Part shown: positions 28,897-37,216 of the stretch, piece after piece
Layout of the letters: each line of letters begins with the position of its first letter
How positions within the stretch are numbered: position 1 is the stretch's first letter
DNA from: Martelella mediterranea
GTDB taxonomy: Bacteria; Pseudomonadota; Alphaproteobacteria; Rhizobiales; Rhizobiaceae
NCBI RefSeq assembly: GCF_004342225.1
Contig: NZ_SMAR01000012.1
Coordinates: 41,178-105,177, forward strand
Length of the DNA: 64,000 bases
Direction: 5' to 3'
Notes under the pieces: generated by a model
Seen by the model: only the letters and a program-made list of their open reading frames with translations
The model's database searches: none
What the model was told of the DNA's origin: nothing
Position numbers and translations under genes: made by a program

Positions 28897-29133
28897 ATGA
28901 CACAGAAAGCCATTTTCTACCATGCCGGCTGCCCGGTCTGCGTTGCCGCCGAAAACAACATCATCGAGATCATTGATCGCTCCCGCGTCGATCTGGAGAT
29001 CGTCCATCTCGGCGATGCGCCTCAGCGAATCGACGAGGCCGCTGCCGCAGGGGTGACATCCGTGCCTGCACTCGTCGTTGATGGTTCTGCGCTGCACATC
29101 AATCATGGCGCCGCTCTCTCGGATTTGCGGTGA
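28897..29133 (+). CDS. Thioredoxin/glutaredoxin-like small protein
   Basis: A 78-aa single-domain protein with the active site CPVC at residues 12-15 and the cis-proline in VTSVPALVV. It would reduce disulfides in the cytoplasm. AGGAGACACC precedes the ATG. Its TGA stop overlaps a GTG of the next gene (GTGA), so the two are coupled. The presence of a second CxxC protein near the glutaredoxin-AhpD fusion supports a thiol-redox role for this cluster. Confidence 0.82.
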   Translation: MTQKAIFYHAGCPVCVAAENNIIEIIDRSRVDLEIVHLGDAPQRIDEAAAAGVTSVPALVVDGSALHINHGAALSDLR

Positions 29134-29138
29134 CCGCC

Positions 29139-29882
29139 ATGAAAAACGCTATAGCAGCAACGGCGATTGCCGCCGCCCTGGCCGCACCGGCTATGGCGCA
29201 TGACATGGATCATGCGGGAGGCATCCACGCCGAAACTTCGGACGCGGTCCCGGCACAGTTCGACATCGTTAATGCCCGGGTCACGACGGAGAAGAATACC
29301 GCCGTTTTCCATATCGGCGTCTCCGGACGCGCGGGCGAAAGCAAGCCGGCACCATCAGGCCAGCTCGCAGGAAGCGAGGTGTTCGCCTATGTCTGGCCGA
29401 CGAACATCGACCCATATGAAGTCGGGTTCGAGCGCGGGACGGGCATCCTCGCCCTTGCGGTCACGGCCCATCCGGATTTCGACGATACACCGCTGTTCGA
29501 TGAGAATGGCGATGGCAACCCAGGCAATGACGGCGATCTCTGGCACAGCCACTGGGTCGTCCTCGGTCCCGACGATGCCTGCGGACCCGGCGCGCTGAAG
29601 GTTATCGATATCCCCGAGGGCGCCAGCCCGAGACTGCCGAAGACCTGGCCGGGCCTGCCGATCCTGATCGACAGTCCGGGTTGGGACCCGCTGATCCACG
29701 AAGGGATCGTCGCGGTGCGCGTACCGTTCGACGATATCGGCGTTGTTGAAGCAGCGTCCTATGACGGCGTGACCGTCGGGCTTCGGGTCAATGAGAGTAT
29801 TCACGCACCGCTTCTGTGCGTCGCCGATGTCTTCGACGTCGCTTCGGGCGATCTGAGCCTGCCCGGAAAAGTGAACGAGTGA
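29139..29882 (+). CDS. Secreted hypothetical protein
   Basis: A 247-aa protein with a clear Sec signal peptide, MKNAIAATAIAAALAAPAMA. A His/Asp-rich mature N-terminus (HDMDHAGGIH) follows, as seen in periplasmic metal-binding proteins. DENGDGNPGNDGD resembles an EF-hand-like calcium loop. The rest has strand-rich character without a family I can name. I prefer ATG 29139; a GTG at 29130 overlaps the preceding stop. It is the last gene of the MarR-led unit. Confidence 0.72.
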   Translation: MKNAIAATAIAAALAAPAMAHDMDHAGGIHAETSDAVPAQFDIVNARVTTEKNTAVFHIGVSGRAGESKPAPSGQLAGSEVFAYVWPTNIDPYEVGFERGTGILALAVTAHPDFDDTPLFDENGDGNPGNDGDLWHSHWVVLGPDDACGPGALKVIDIPEGASPRLPKTWPGLPILIDSPGWDPLIHEGIVAVRVPFDDIGVVEAASYDGVTVGLRVNESIHAPLLCVADVFDVASGDLSLPGKVNE

Positions 29883-30069
29883 GTCCGTGATCACGCGCCC
29901 CGAGCCTACTCCGGCGCTCCAGGCGGTTCGGCGGCTGAACGCCCCGGGCCGCCGCCCGGACTCGCCCACTTCTGCGAAGGCGCGTGTCCACCAAAGCCTT
30001 CCGGATGTTATGCCCGGCCTGCGATGAGGTCGAACATCCCCCCAAAGAAATGCAGGGAGATCGCCCAGT

Positions 30070-30771
30070 ATGAAGTCAGCCATTGCCATCCGCCATGTCG
30101 GTTTCGAGGATCTCGGCGCCTTCGCGCCGGCGCTCCGCGCAGCCGGCTATCAAATCCACTACCGGGATGTCGGCGAGCAGGAGTTCCGGATGCCGGATCC
30201 GCTCAAGACCGACCTTCTGATCGTGCTGGGCGGCCCGATCGGCGCCTACGAGAACGATACCTACCCTTTTCTTGCCGAAGAAATCGAAATCCTGGAGCAA
30301 CGCCTCGCCGCAAATCGCCCGACCCTGGGTATCTGTCTCGGCGCGCAGCTTATCGCTCTCGCCGCAGGGGCCAGGGTGTTTCCCGACAGAACGAAGGAAA
30401 TCGGCTTCGCGCCCATCAGACTGACGGAGGCGGGCCGATCATCCTGCCTCGCGCCGTTTTCGGAAGAGCCGATGACGTTGCACTGGCATGGAGATACGTT
30501 CGATCTGCCGTCAGGCGCCGAACGGCTCGCCTCGACCGATTTATGCGAGAACCAGGCCTTCACGATGGGGCCCAATATTATCGGTTTTCAGTTTCACCCG
30601 GAAGTGTCGGCCAAAGGCTTCGAGAAATGGCTGATCGGCCATGCTGCCGAACTCGCCGCCGCAAAGGTAGACGTGCCGCAGTTGCGCTTGGCAGCCGCTC
30701 GTTATGGCCCCGAACTTCAGCGCAAGGGACAGGCGACAGCCTCAGCGTGGCTTGCCGGCTTGGACGGCTGA
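30070..30771 (+). CDS. Class I glutamine amidotransferase (GMP synthase-like)
   Basis: A 233-aa stand-alone GATase1 domain. The oxyanion LVVLGGP-type segment reads LIVLGGPIGAYE, the nucleophile is in GICLGAQLIA, and the partner histidine and glutamate are in FHPEVS. Stand-alone members often hydrolyse gamma-glutamyl compounds, such as conjugates of glutathione or polyamines. This would suit a thiol cluster, but is inferred. GGGAG precedes the start. No synthetase domain is attached. Confidence 0.85.
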   Translation: MKSAIAIRHVGFEDLGAFAPALRAAGYQIHYRDVGEQEFRMPDPLKTDLLIVLGGPIGAYENDTYPFLAEEIEILEQRLAANRPTLGICLGAQLIALAAGARVFPDRTKEIGFAPIRLTEAGRSSCLAPFSEEPMTLHWHGDTFDLPSGAERLASTDLCENQAFTMGPNIIGFQFHPEVSAKGFEKWLIGHAAELAAAKVDVPQLRLAAARYGPELQRKGQATASAWLAGLDG

Positions 30772-30805
30772 GCCGGTGAGCAGAGCGGCAGCTATGCCCT
30801 GCAAT

Positions 30806-30841
30806 TTCCCTATAGCGCGCAGCTTCCCTGTAGCGTGCAGC
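30806..30841. repeat. Two tandem 18-bp repeats
   Basis: Units 30806-30823 and 30824-30841 differ at two positions (TATAGCGCGC versus TGTAGCGTGC). They sit between the amidotransferase gene and the IS256 relic. Confidence 0.7.
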
Positions 30842-30885
30842 ACGGATGACATCCTGCGCAATCTCTCCGATGTTCGGACGCGGAT

Positions 30886-31398
30886 TGTCCATGAGCGTCG
30901 CGAGCTTGGGCACCTTCGGCCTGATCTGGTCGGCGACATTGCGCCATTGCTGGCTGGTGGCTTCAGGTGTGTCCTGGGCGAAGGCGATTGTGATAAAGGC
31001 TGATACGACGCGTCGTTCGCTCTTTCCAGCATGAGCGAGCGCATTCCTCATGAAGTGGACGCGGCACCTTTGTCATGTTGCGGGCAGAATTTTGGAAACA
31101 ACCGCCTTGATGCCCTCATGGGCACCGGAGACGACAAGCTTGACGCCGCGCAGACCGCGCCTTGTCAGCTTGCGCAGGAGTTCCGTCCAGATCGGCTCGG
31201 CCTCTGATGTTGCGATCTCTATTCCAAGAACCTCACGACGTCCATCCGTGTTGACGCCGACGGCGATGATGACAGCAACAGAAATAATGCGACCGCCGCG
31301 ACGAACTTTGAGATAGGTGGCAGCGATCCATAGATATGACCATTCACCTTCGATGGGTCTGTCGAGAAAGGCCTTTACCTTCTCGTCGATCTCGTGCT
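30886..31398 (-). pseudogene. IS256-family transposase remnant with a nonsense codon
   Basis: The central and part of the C-terminal region of an IS256 (mutator-type) transposase is present: EIDEKVKAFLDRPIEGEW, LKVRRGGRIISVAVI, LGIEIATSEAEPIWTELL and RNALAHAGKSERRVVSAFI. The conserved tryptophan codon after KILPAT is now TGA (31073-31075), and the same frame continues intact afterwards. The N-terminus is missing and is replaced by IS3 OrfA sequence. The C-terminus degenerates after VPKLATLMD. It is inactive. Confidence 0.85.
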
Positions 31399-31578
31399 CA
31401 AGATCGGGCTGGGTGGTTGGCTTTTCAGGGCAGGGGTGCGCCGATCTTGCTGGATCCAACGGCTTAGCGTCGAGAGGCCGACGCCAAAACCTGCCGTTAC
31501 CTGCCTACGCGGCAAGCCGCTGGTCAAAGCGACCCGCACTGCCTCAGCGCGGAATTCCCGGGTCGGTTGTTGTGCCAT
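31399..31578 (-). pseudogene. IS3-family OrfA remnant
   Basis: MAQQPTREFRAEAVRVALTS and GLSTLSRWIQQDRR match the N-terminal helix-turn-helix of IS3 OrfA. A frameshift near 31440 is likely, because EKPTTQPDLEHEI continues in the neighbouring frame. The sequence then joins the IS256 relic. A good GGAG site and ATG remain, but no OrfB is present. Confidence 0.75.
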
Positions 31579-31629
31579 GATGTTTCTCCTTTGTGGCAAA
31601 ATACCAAGTCAAAGGAGCGGAACAATTCT

Positions 31630-33009
31630 GTGACAGGTCCAATCCCTGTCACCAAACTTCCCGCGCAGGGCTCGATCATCAGGTTTCCGGAAGGAGAACC
31701 GCCAGAGACGCACTATTCGATGATGCAGCGCGTCAACGAGTTCATGGTCGGCATGTTGAGGCCCGGCGAATGGCTGCGCGGGGTACAGGAAAGCAGCTCA
31801 TTCCTCGAGCGGAAATTCCTCGTCCTCGATCTCGAAGAGGTCGGGGCAGGCGTGTTTCCGCAGGGCGCGAGCGACCAACTCGTCGACGCTCTCAAGGCGA
31901 CAATCAAGACTGGGGTTCTACCGAAAACCACGGCACCCACGCCGGAGCGTCCCCTGACCATCGAAACGCGCTTTGATGCTGCTCACCTCGTCGTCGGGGC
32001 CGAGCAGCATCTGGAGCGTTTCGAGCAGATTGTCGGCGCCGCCAAGTCCAACATATTCGTCCTGTCTACATTCGTTGCGTCGCAATCCGACGAAAAGGGC
32101 AGGGAACGCCGCGAACGCATCGTGCGAGCACTTGAGGATGCGTGCAAGCGCGGCGTGAGATGCCACCTCTTCTTCGGAACCTCGCTTGATCGCGCCAAGC
32201 ACGCCGCGGCCATGCAGGAACTGTATCTGCGGCTCTCCGCTGCCCGACAGACCAGAGGATATCTCCTGGTCCAGAGGGATCCAGTCGAGAGCCACGCGAA
32301 GTTCCTAGTTGCCGACAATGGCCACGACGGCGCGGTGGTTCTCATGGGCTCCTGCAATTGGCTCCACTCTCCATTCTCGGCCGTTGAAGTCTCGGCCGAG
32401 CTCAGTGACCCCAAAGCCGTCGCAGAAGGGCTCGATCGACTCCGCCAGATTGTCTCCAAGCTATCGAGCGCTAGTCGGTCGGTCGAAGCACTGCAATTCA
32501 TGGCGTCCGAGCTGCGGCGACAACGAAACATGCTCTCGCCCCCCGAGGAGGCACAAGCGCCGACCGCCACGCTGACAATCCTCCATGCCGCTGACCACGA
32601 GCGGCTGCTGCGCGCCGCCGCCCACGAAGCGCGGCAGCGCTTCATCTGCTGTACCAACAAGGTCGGTGCGAACATGGTGCCGGCCCTGTTCGATCCCGCC
32701 GAGGTCGCGGGCCGGCGCCTGGGTGACGTGCGCATCTACTATTCGCGCCGCACGGGACCGGTGAAGCGCGGCCATGTGACGAAGCATCGCGAGCGTCTCC
32801 ACGGCATAGTGGACCTCACGGGGGTGCCTGAGCCGCAACTGCACGCGAAGTTCCTGGCCTGGGACGCGGACCATGTCGTTGTCAGCAGTCTGAATTGGGG
32901 ATCACAGTCCGGGCTCGAGGACAATCCGTTGGACGAGATTGGCCTTTATCTTGAGGGACCCAACTTGGCGACGGCGTTGCTTGAGATGTTCGACGCCGAG
33001 CTCGTCTGA
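31630..33009 (+). CDS. Phospholipase D-family protein (two HKD motifs), possibly 5'-truncated
   Basis: A protein of about 459 aa with two PLD motifs: HAKFLVADNG with GSCNW (near base 32290) and HAKFLAWDAD with SSLNWG (near base 32840). PLD-fold proteins of this type act as phosphodiesterases or nucleases and are frequent in defence and DNA-repair loci. The open frame extends back into IS DNA (to 31567), so the native start is uncertain. GTG 31630 and ATG 31720 are candidates, and the original N-terminus may have been lost to the insertion. A hairpin (31630-31637 and 31645-31652) covers the GTG. No partner gene remains intact next to it. Confidence 0.75.
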   Translation: MTGPIPVTKLPAQGSIIRFPEGEPPETHYSMMQRVNEFMVGMLRPGEWLRGVQESSSFLERKFLVLDLEEVGAGVFPQGASDQLVDALKATIKTGVLPKTTAPTPERPLTIETRFDAAHLVVGAEQHLERFEQIVGAAKSNIFVLSTFVASQSDEKGRERRERIVRALEDACKRGVRCHLFFGTSLDRAKHAAAMQELYLRLSAARQTRGYLLVQRDPVESHAKFLVADNGHDGAVVLMGSCNWLHSPFSAVEVSAELSDPKAVAEGLDRLRQIVSKLSSASRSVEALQFMASELRRQRNMLSPPEEAQAPTATLTILHAADHERLLRAAAHEARQRFICCTNKVGANMVPALFDPAEVAGRRLGDVRIYYSRRTGPVKRGHVTKHRERLHGIVDLTGVPEPQLHAKFLAWDADHVVVSSLNWGSQSGLEDNPLDEIGLYLEGPNLATALLEMFDAELV

Positions 33010-33028
33010 CAGTGTGGCAACCTGTCGC

Positions 33029-33436
33029 TCATTTAAGTGGTGGCGCGTGATCGCAGTTCTGGAACTGGCTGCAACCGAGAAAGCGGCGATTGGCCGGCCC
33101 GGTCCGCTCCACCAGATGACCCGCGCGACAGGTGGGATATTGCTGCTTGGGGTCGCCGTCTGCGCTCTCGAAGCGGAGGTTGTCGCCAGCGATCTCGGAA
33201 AGTTCTCGGATGTATCGAGATGGTTCACGACTTTTGCTCAGCAGAAACACGCTGCAGCTTGCGCGCGTCAGGGGGACGTAAAACAGGCGTCGTTCTTCCG
33301 CATGCCCGAAGGTTTCGGGTCGAGGTTCGGAGAATGCGGTATGTAGCCTGCGCCCGGTCCGCGTGCCGCCAGACGGCAGCAATCTACCTTTCATTGCCAC
33401 ACGCAGCCGGTCGGCTTCCGGCCCCATTTTAGTCAC
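33029..33436 (-). pseudogene. C-terminal remnant of a UvrD-like helicase with topoisomerase-type zinc ribbon
   Basis: EERRLFYVPLTRA is helicase motif VI of UvrD/Rep proteins (P replaces the usual A). The tail CRAGHLVERTG with FLGCSQFQNC resembles the topoisomerase C-terminal zinc ribbon found on some helicases; its first cysteine pair is damaged (YPTC). No motor domain precedes it. It is convergent with the PLD gene and appears to be debris of a larger gene. Confidence 0.7.
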
Positions 33437-33499
33437 CCACTGTGCTGTTACTTATCGCCACCCTCAATGCGCTACTTTCTTCGAGACCATTGATGCAGT

Positions 33500-34048
33500 A
33501 TGCGTCAAAATCTGATGACCGGCAAAAATATCGAAACACTCATGGCCCTGGATTTCGAAGCCTCGTCTCTTTCGGTAGAGAGCTGGCCAATCGAAGTCGG
33601 CATATCATGGATTGAAGGCAACCAGGTTCAGACATGGTCGTCGCTGATACGGCCAGCATCGGTTTGGGAGCGCGCGGATTGGTCGAAGCAAAGCGAAGCT
33701 GTGCATGGGATTTCGATGTCGGATCTGGAGTCCGCCCCGACCGTTTAAAACGTCGCCCAACAGTTGATGCCCAAGATCGAGGGTTTTATCCTTGTTTCAG
33801 ATGCTCCAAGGCTTGAACATCACTGGCTGCGCCGTCTCCTTGTCGCCGCTGGCTGGGCATTTCCGGCGGTCACTGTCGAAGACTACGATGCTGTGAGCTT
33901 CGCTCATTTCGATGGCCTTGCCCTGGATTTTCTCTACGAAAAGCTCGAGCGCATGGGTGTGCCTCATCGGGCCGGCCCCGACAGTGCTCGTCTGGCTTCG
34001 GGTTGGCTCAAGGCCTTGCAGGTATGCGAGCAACAGAAATCTGGATAA
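33500..34048 (+). pseudogene. DEDD 3'-5' exonuclease-like gene interrupted by an in-frame stop
   Basis: The first part, METL-type start followed by ALDFEASSLS and WPIEVGISW, has the DxE exonuclease I motif. A TAA at 33746-33748 interrupts the frame after APTV. The same frame then continues for 100 codons (QQLMPKIEGFILVSDAP, HRAGPDSARLASGWLKAL) with motif III-like HxxGxDS. One substitution would restore a protein of about 180 aa. It is either a true pseudogene or a sequencing error. Confidence 0.75.
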
Positions 34049-34176
34049 TCCCTCGAATCGCGGCGGTTGCCGATTTACAGGGTGAAATCGCAAGGTCTGC
34101 CGAAGGCAGCCATTCTGAACAACAGTATGCAGAAATCGACCGGTTTTTCGTGCGGGAGGATGCACCTCAATCGTTC

Positions 34177-34902
34177 TCAGTGCCGTGTCATGGGTTGAAC
34201 GAGGTCGTCCGTCTCGAGTTTCAGGCCTGAGCGCCACAGGGCTGTTTTCGCTACGATGTATTCCAGCTTATTATCCTGGTCGCGAAGCTCTTGCACGGTG
34301 ATCAAGCCGCTCCATTCCAGAGGCTTGAGGACGCAAGCACTGAATGCATGAACTTCACGCCAGTGCCGGTCACTACCGTCTCCTGCCGCGCCATAAAAGC
34401 AGCTGAACAGGTTGTCTTCGCTCGCCCCGACTTCGATCTCGACATTCATGACATTGAGCCAGACATCCCACTTGCCGAACACGCCTTCGCCGAGGCGGGA
34501 ATAGGCCGCGTGGTCGATATTGAGCACGAAAAAGGATATGAGCCGTTTGAATAGCAGCCCGGGATGTGCCGCGAGATTTTTGCCTTCGGATGTGACGCGG
34601 AACATGCCCTTGTAATGACGGCCCAGACGGAGCCGGATCAGCAGGAAGTGCAACATATCGACCGGTGGAAAGTCAGCTTCATTGATGACTGACTGGTAGC
34701 GGAACACCTCTTCGGCCGATTTGCCTGGCCATTCAAAATTCTCCACCGCCCACCTTACGAAATCGCGCTTGAACGCCTTGGTCGCCGTCAAGCCGATCCC
34801 GCCGTGTTCCCCGGCATGGTTGAGTATCAGGCAAGCACCGCGTAACAGGGGCGACAAGGCAAGATCAGGATGGTCGTCTGGTAGGGATTGAAACTCGATC
34901 AT
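34177..34902 (-). CDS. Hypothetical protein
   Basis: A 241-aa soluble protein without a domain I recognise. It starts MIEFQSLPDDHPDLALSPLL and has a helical, charged character (RGACLILNHAGEHGGIGLT, FKRDFVRWAVENFEWP). Related hypothetical proteins occur on Rhizobiales plasmids and islands. It has no signal peptide. It is read toward the broken exonuclease gene. No function can be given. Confidence 0.6.
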   Translation of the reverse strand: MIEFQSLPDDHPDLALSPLLRGACLILNHAGEHGGIGLTATKAFKRDFVRWAVENFEWPGKSAEEVFRYQSVINEADFPPVDMLHFLLIRLRLGRHYKGMFRVTSEGKNLAAHPGLLFKRLISFFVLNIDHAAYSRLGEGVFGKWDVWLNVMNVEIEVGASEDNLFSCFYGAAGDGSDRHWREVHAFSACVLKPLEWSGLITVQELRDQDNKLEYIVAKTALWRSGLKLETDDLVQPMTRH

Positions 34903-35049
34903 GGGGTTTGCTCTGTGTCGGAGGTCGGTGCCAAACTAAACGTTCTGATCGCTGCGGCAAGACCGGCGAACAATCACCAATCCTCTGATGAGATGACTGA
35001 ATGATCAGTCGTTTGCTCCGCACTGTCGCTCTCCGCCGTGCCGGCGAGA

Positions 35050-35844
35050 TCAGACATCGATCATGCCCCGCATCAAGAATTCAGCTTCCTGCCCGGTCTC
35101 CACCTCCGATGGATAACCAAGCGAAACATTGCGGACAATCGTGTCGCCTTTTAAAGCTTCACGCTGCCGGTGCGTATGCCCGAATAACCATGCGTGTGGA
35201 CTATGCTTGGCAATCAGCGCCCGAAGGTCCGAGCCATAGATCGGATCGAACTCACTTGGCGTATCTGACAGCAGCTCCGGATGCGGACAGTGATGCGTGA
35301 CCACCACCGTCTTGCCAGCAAACGGCGTCGCCAACTGGTCCTCCAGCCAGCGCCGATGATCACCGTGAACGAGCACCGTGTCTGATGGCTGGATCTTGCC
35401 GTACCGGGGTGATTTACGGATATAGCGGTAATCATTCATCCGTGTTCTGGCGAACGTCATGGCCGCAGCAGGCGATCCATGAAGCGCGAAGTCGGTCCAG
35501 AGCGTGCAACACAGAAACCTTGTATTGCCGACCGTGATTGCTGCTTTCTGAACAAAGTTGGCGCCAGCCTGAGCTGTCAATTCGGCAAGGCGGTCATCGC
35601 CATCAATGACGTGGTGGTAATAGTCGTGGTTTCCTGGGAACACGTAAATGCGTGCCGGGTCGACATAGCGTCCAAGATGCCGGAGCAATCGCGACCATCT
35701 CACCTTCGGTTTGTCCGCCAGATCTCCTGCGATGATCAGTGCATCCAATGTACCGAAGATCTCAGCAGGCAGCGCGGCGAAGGGATCACGTCCTTCTTCA
35801 AGCCATTGGTCGAGATGCAGGTCGGCGGTGATCAGAACGGGCAT
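35050..35844 (-). CDS. Metallophosphoesterase (copy 1)
   Basis: A 264-aa calcineurin-like phosphoesterase. Metal ligands are visible in LITADLHLD, IIAGDLADKP, FPGNHDYY, VVVTHHCPHP and LFGHTHRQ, the complete set. The preferred start 35844 gives MPVLITADLHLD. It is clearly paralogous to the gene at 41431-42246 (shared DPFA, GNHDYY, FLCCTLWTD, LFGHTHR, NVSLGYP/NVSFGYP). The substrate is unknown; related enzymes hydrolyse nucleotides, RNA ends or phosphoproteins. Confidence 0.88.
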   Translation of the reverse strand: MPVLITADLHLDQWLEEGRDPFAALPAEIFGTLDALIIAGDLADKPKVRWSRLLRHLGRYVDPARIYVFPGNHDYYHHVIDGDDRLAELTAQAGANFVQKAAITVGNTRFLCCTLWTDFALHGSPAAAMTFARTRMNDYRYIRKSPRYGKIQPSDTVLVHGDHRRWLEDQLATPFAGKTVVVTHHCPHPELLSDTPSEFDPIYGSDLRALIAKHSPHAWLFGHTHRQREALKGDTIVRNVSLGYPSEVETGQEAEFLMRGMIDV

Positions 35845-36082
35845 GAGAGGTGTTATCCGAAGGAAGCAACAAGGGGTCTGGATGCGTTCTTGCACGACGG
35901 CGCCACACTTACAATGCTTTGTATTGAAACGATAAAATGCGAAAAACAGAGTGGCGATCTATTATTCGCAGTAGCCGTCTCCGAACGCTTTCCGGCACTG
36001 AACGTGGGACCAGAAACATCTGAAAGGTACAGTCAGGCCACCCGAGCGTAGGGGTAGCGAAAAGACCACCGTTTGCTCGGCT

Positions 36083-36613
36083 CTATTGAAACCCCAGATA
36101 TTCCGGAGCTACCCATTCCGTCAGCCAGACACCATTGTCGGCGACCCAAAAGGGACACTGATCTTCGTGCATGCGCTGCGCATCGATACTCAACACCACA
36201 GGCTTGCCATGGCGCTGGCCAACCCTCTCGGCAGTGGTGGCGTCCCGAGACAGGTGGACGTATTGGCGGCGGCCCGGCTTGATGCCATCTGCAAAGATGG
36301 CGTCCAGGTTGGCGCGGGCGGTTCCATGAAAAAGCACCGGCGGCGGCACTGACAATGAAAGTCCAAGGTCCACCGCGATACTGTGCCCCTGCGCCGCCCT
36401 GATCATCTGACCGTTCTCCGAAAGAGTGAAACGCTGTTTGTCATTGTCTGCGACCAGCTGTTTCAGCTCTTTCACATTCAACGGACGGCCAGCCTTCTTC
36501 AATCCGCGCAACAGGTCAGAAACAAGCACCCATCCGCCCGCGCGTAGCTTAAGCCCCAGAAGCTCTGGCTCGTGTCGGAGCACGCGGGAGATGAATTTGC
36601 TGTCGTTGCTCAT
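36083..36613 (-). CDS. kptA: RNA 2'-phosphotransferase (Tpt1/KptA family)
   Basis: A 176-aa enzyme that uses NAD+ to remove an internal 2'-phosphate from RNA, giving ADP-ribose 1''-2'' cyclic phosphate. It begins MSNDSKFISRVLRHEPELLG. Conserved features are the N-terminal winged helix (GGWVLVSDLL, RFTLSENGQMIRAAQGHS) and the ADP-ribosyltransferase lobe (LFHGTARANLDAIF, YVHLSRD, VLSIDA). In bacteria its true substrate is unclear because tRNA splicing is absent. Its position beside hipBA and SIR2 hints at a defence or repair role. Confidence 0.9.
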   Translation of the reverse strand: MSNDSKFISRVLRHEPELLGLKLRAGGWVLVSDLLRGLKKAGRPLNVKELKQLVADNDKQRFTLSENGQMIRAAQGHSIAVDLGLSLSVPPPVLFHGTARANLDAIFADGIKPGRRQYVHLSRDATTAERVGQRHGKPVVLSIDAQRMHEDQCPFWVADNGVWLTEWVAPEYLGFQ

Positions 36614-36793
36614 TGCGTGACCTTTAGCGACTTTCCGGCCAGCTGTGCTCTTGTGGCAGGTATTCTTCTGAATGAAGGGGATATCGATATGGCGCAATGA
36701 CGTGGGATTGGCAAATTCGCCGGATAGATCGCGTCACTAATGATCATTGTATGATCCATAGAGACATTAATGGTACATATAAGGTTCGTGAGT

Positions 36794-36821
36794 TTGCGTT
36801 TCGACCATTTTGGGCTATAAT
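36794..36821 (+). promoter_or_regulatory. Predicted promoter of hipBA
   Basis: TTGCGT (36794) and TATAAT (36816) are separated by 16 bp, 63 bp before the hipB start. Upstream (36739-36765) near-repeats of ATGATCATTG and ATGATCCAT could be HipB operators. Confidence 0.55.
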
Positions 36822-36883
36822 GAGCCTTAAAATACCCATAGACAGCCAAAGGGCTTTTAAATGATCCGCTCAACGGAGCTATC

Positions 36884-37216
36884 ATGAAACGAACGCGCAG
36901 CTACTCCCGTGCCACAAAACAGGCCTTGTCCTTGTTCGGCAAGCTGATCAGGGCCGCCCGCGTTGAGCGCGGCCTGACCGCTGTCGAGCTCTCTGAGCGC
37001 GCCGGCATCACCCGCAAGACGCTTCGCAGGATCGAGTATGGAGAATCGGGACCGGAAATCGGCACGGTCTTCGAAGTCGCCACTCTGGTCGGCATCCGCC
37101 TGTTCGATCTGGATGATCAGACACTGGCCATGCACAACGCCCGCCTCGATGAGAAGCTGGCGCTGCTGCCCAAGAGCGTTCGTCATAGCCCACGGGAGAT
37201 CGATGATGACTTCTAG
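36884..37216 (+). CDS. hipB: HipB-like XRE antitoxin/repressor
   Basis: A 110-aa DNA-binding protein with an HTH_3 domain: FGKLIRAARVERGLTAVEL, SERAGITRKTLRRIEYGE, then GTVFEVATLVGI. It represses its own operon and neutralises HipA in this type II toxin-antitoxin family. Its end overlaps the start of hipA by 11-14 bases in another frame, ensuring coupled translation. The basic N-terminus (MKRTRSYSRATKQ) extends beyond the E. coli form. Confidence 0.88.
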   Translation: MKRTRSYSRATKQALSLFGKLIRAARVERGLTAVELSERAGITRKTLRRIEYGESGPEIGTVFEVATLVGIRLFDLDDQTLAMHNARLDEKLALLPKSVRHSPREIDDDF

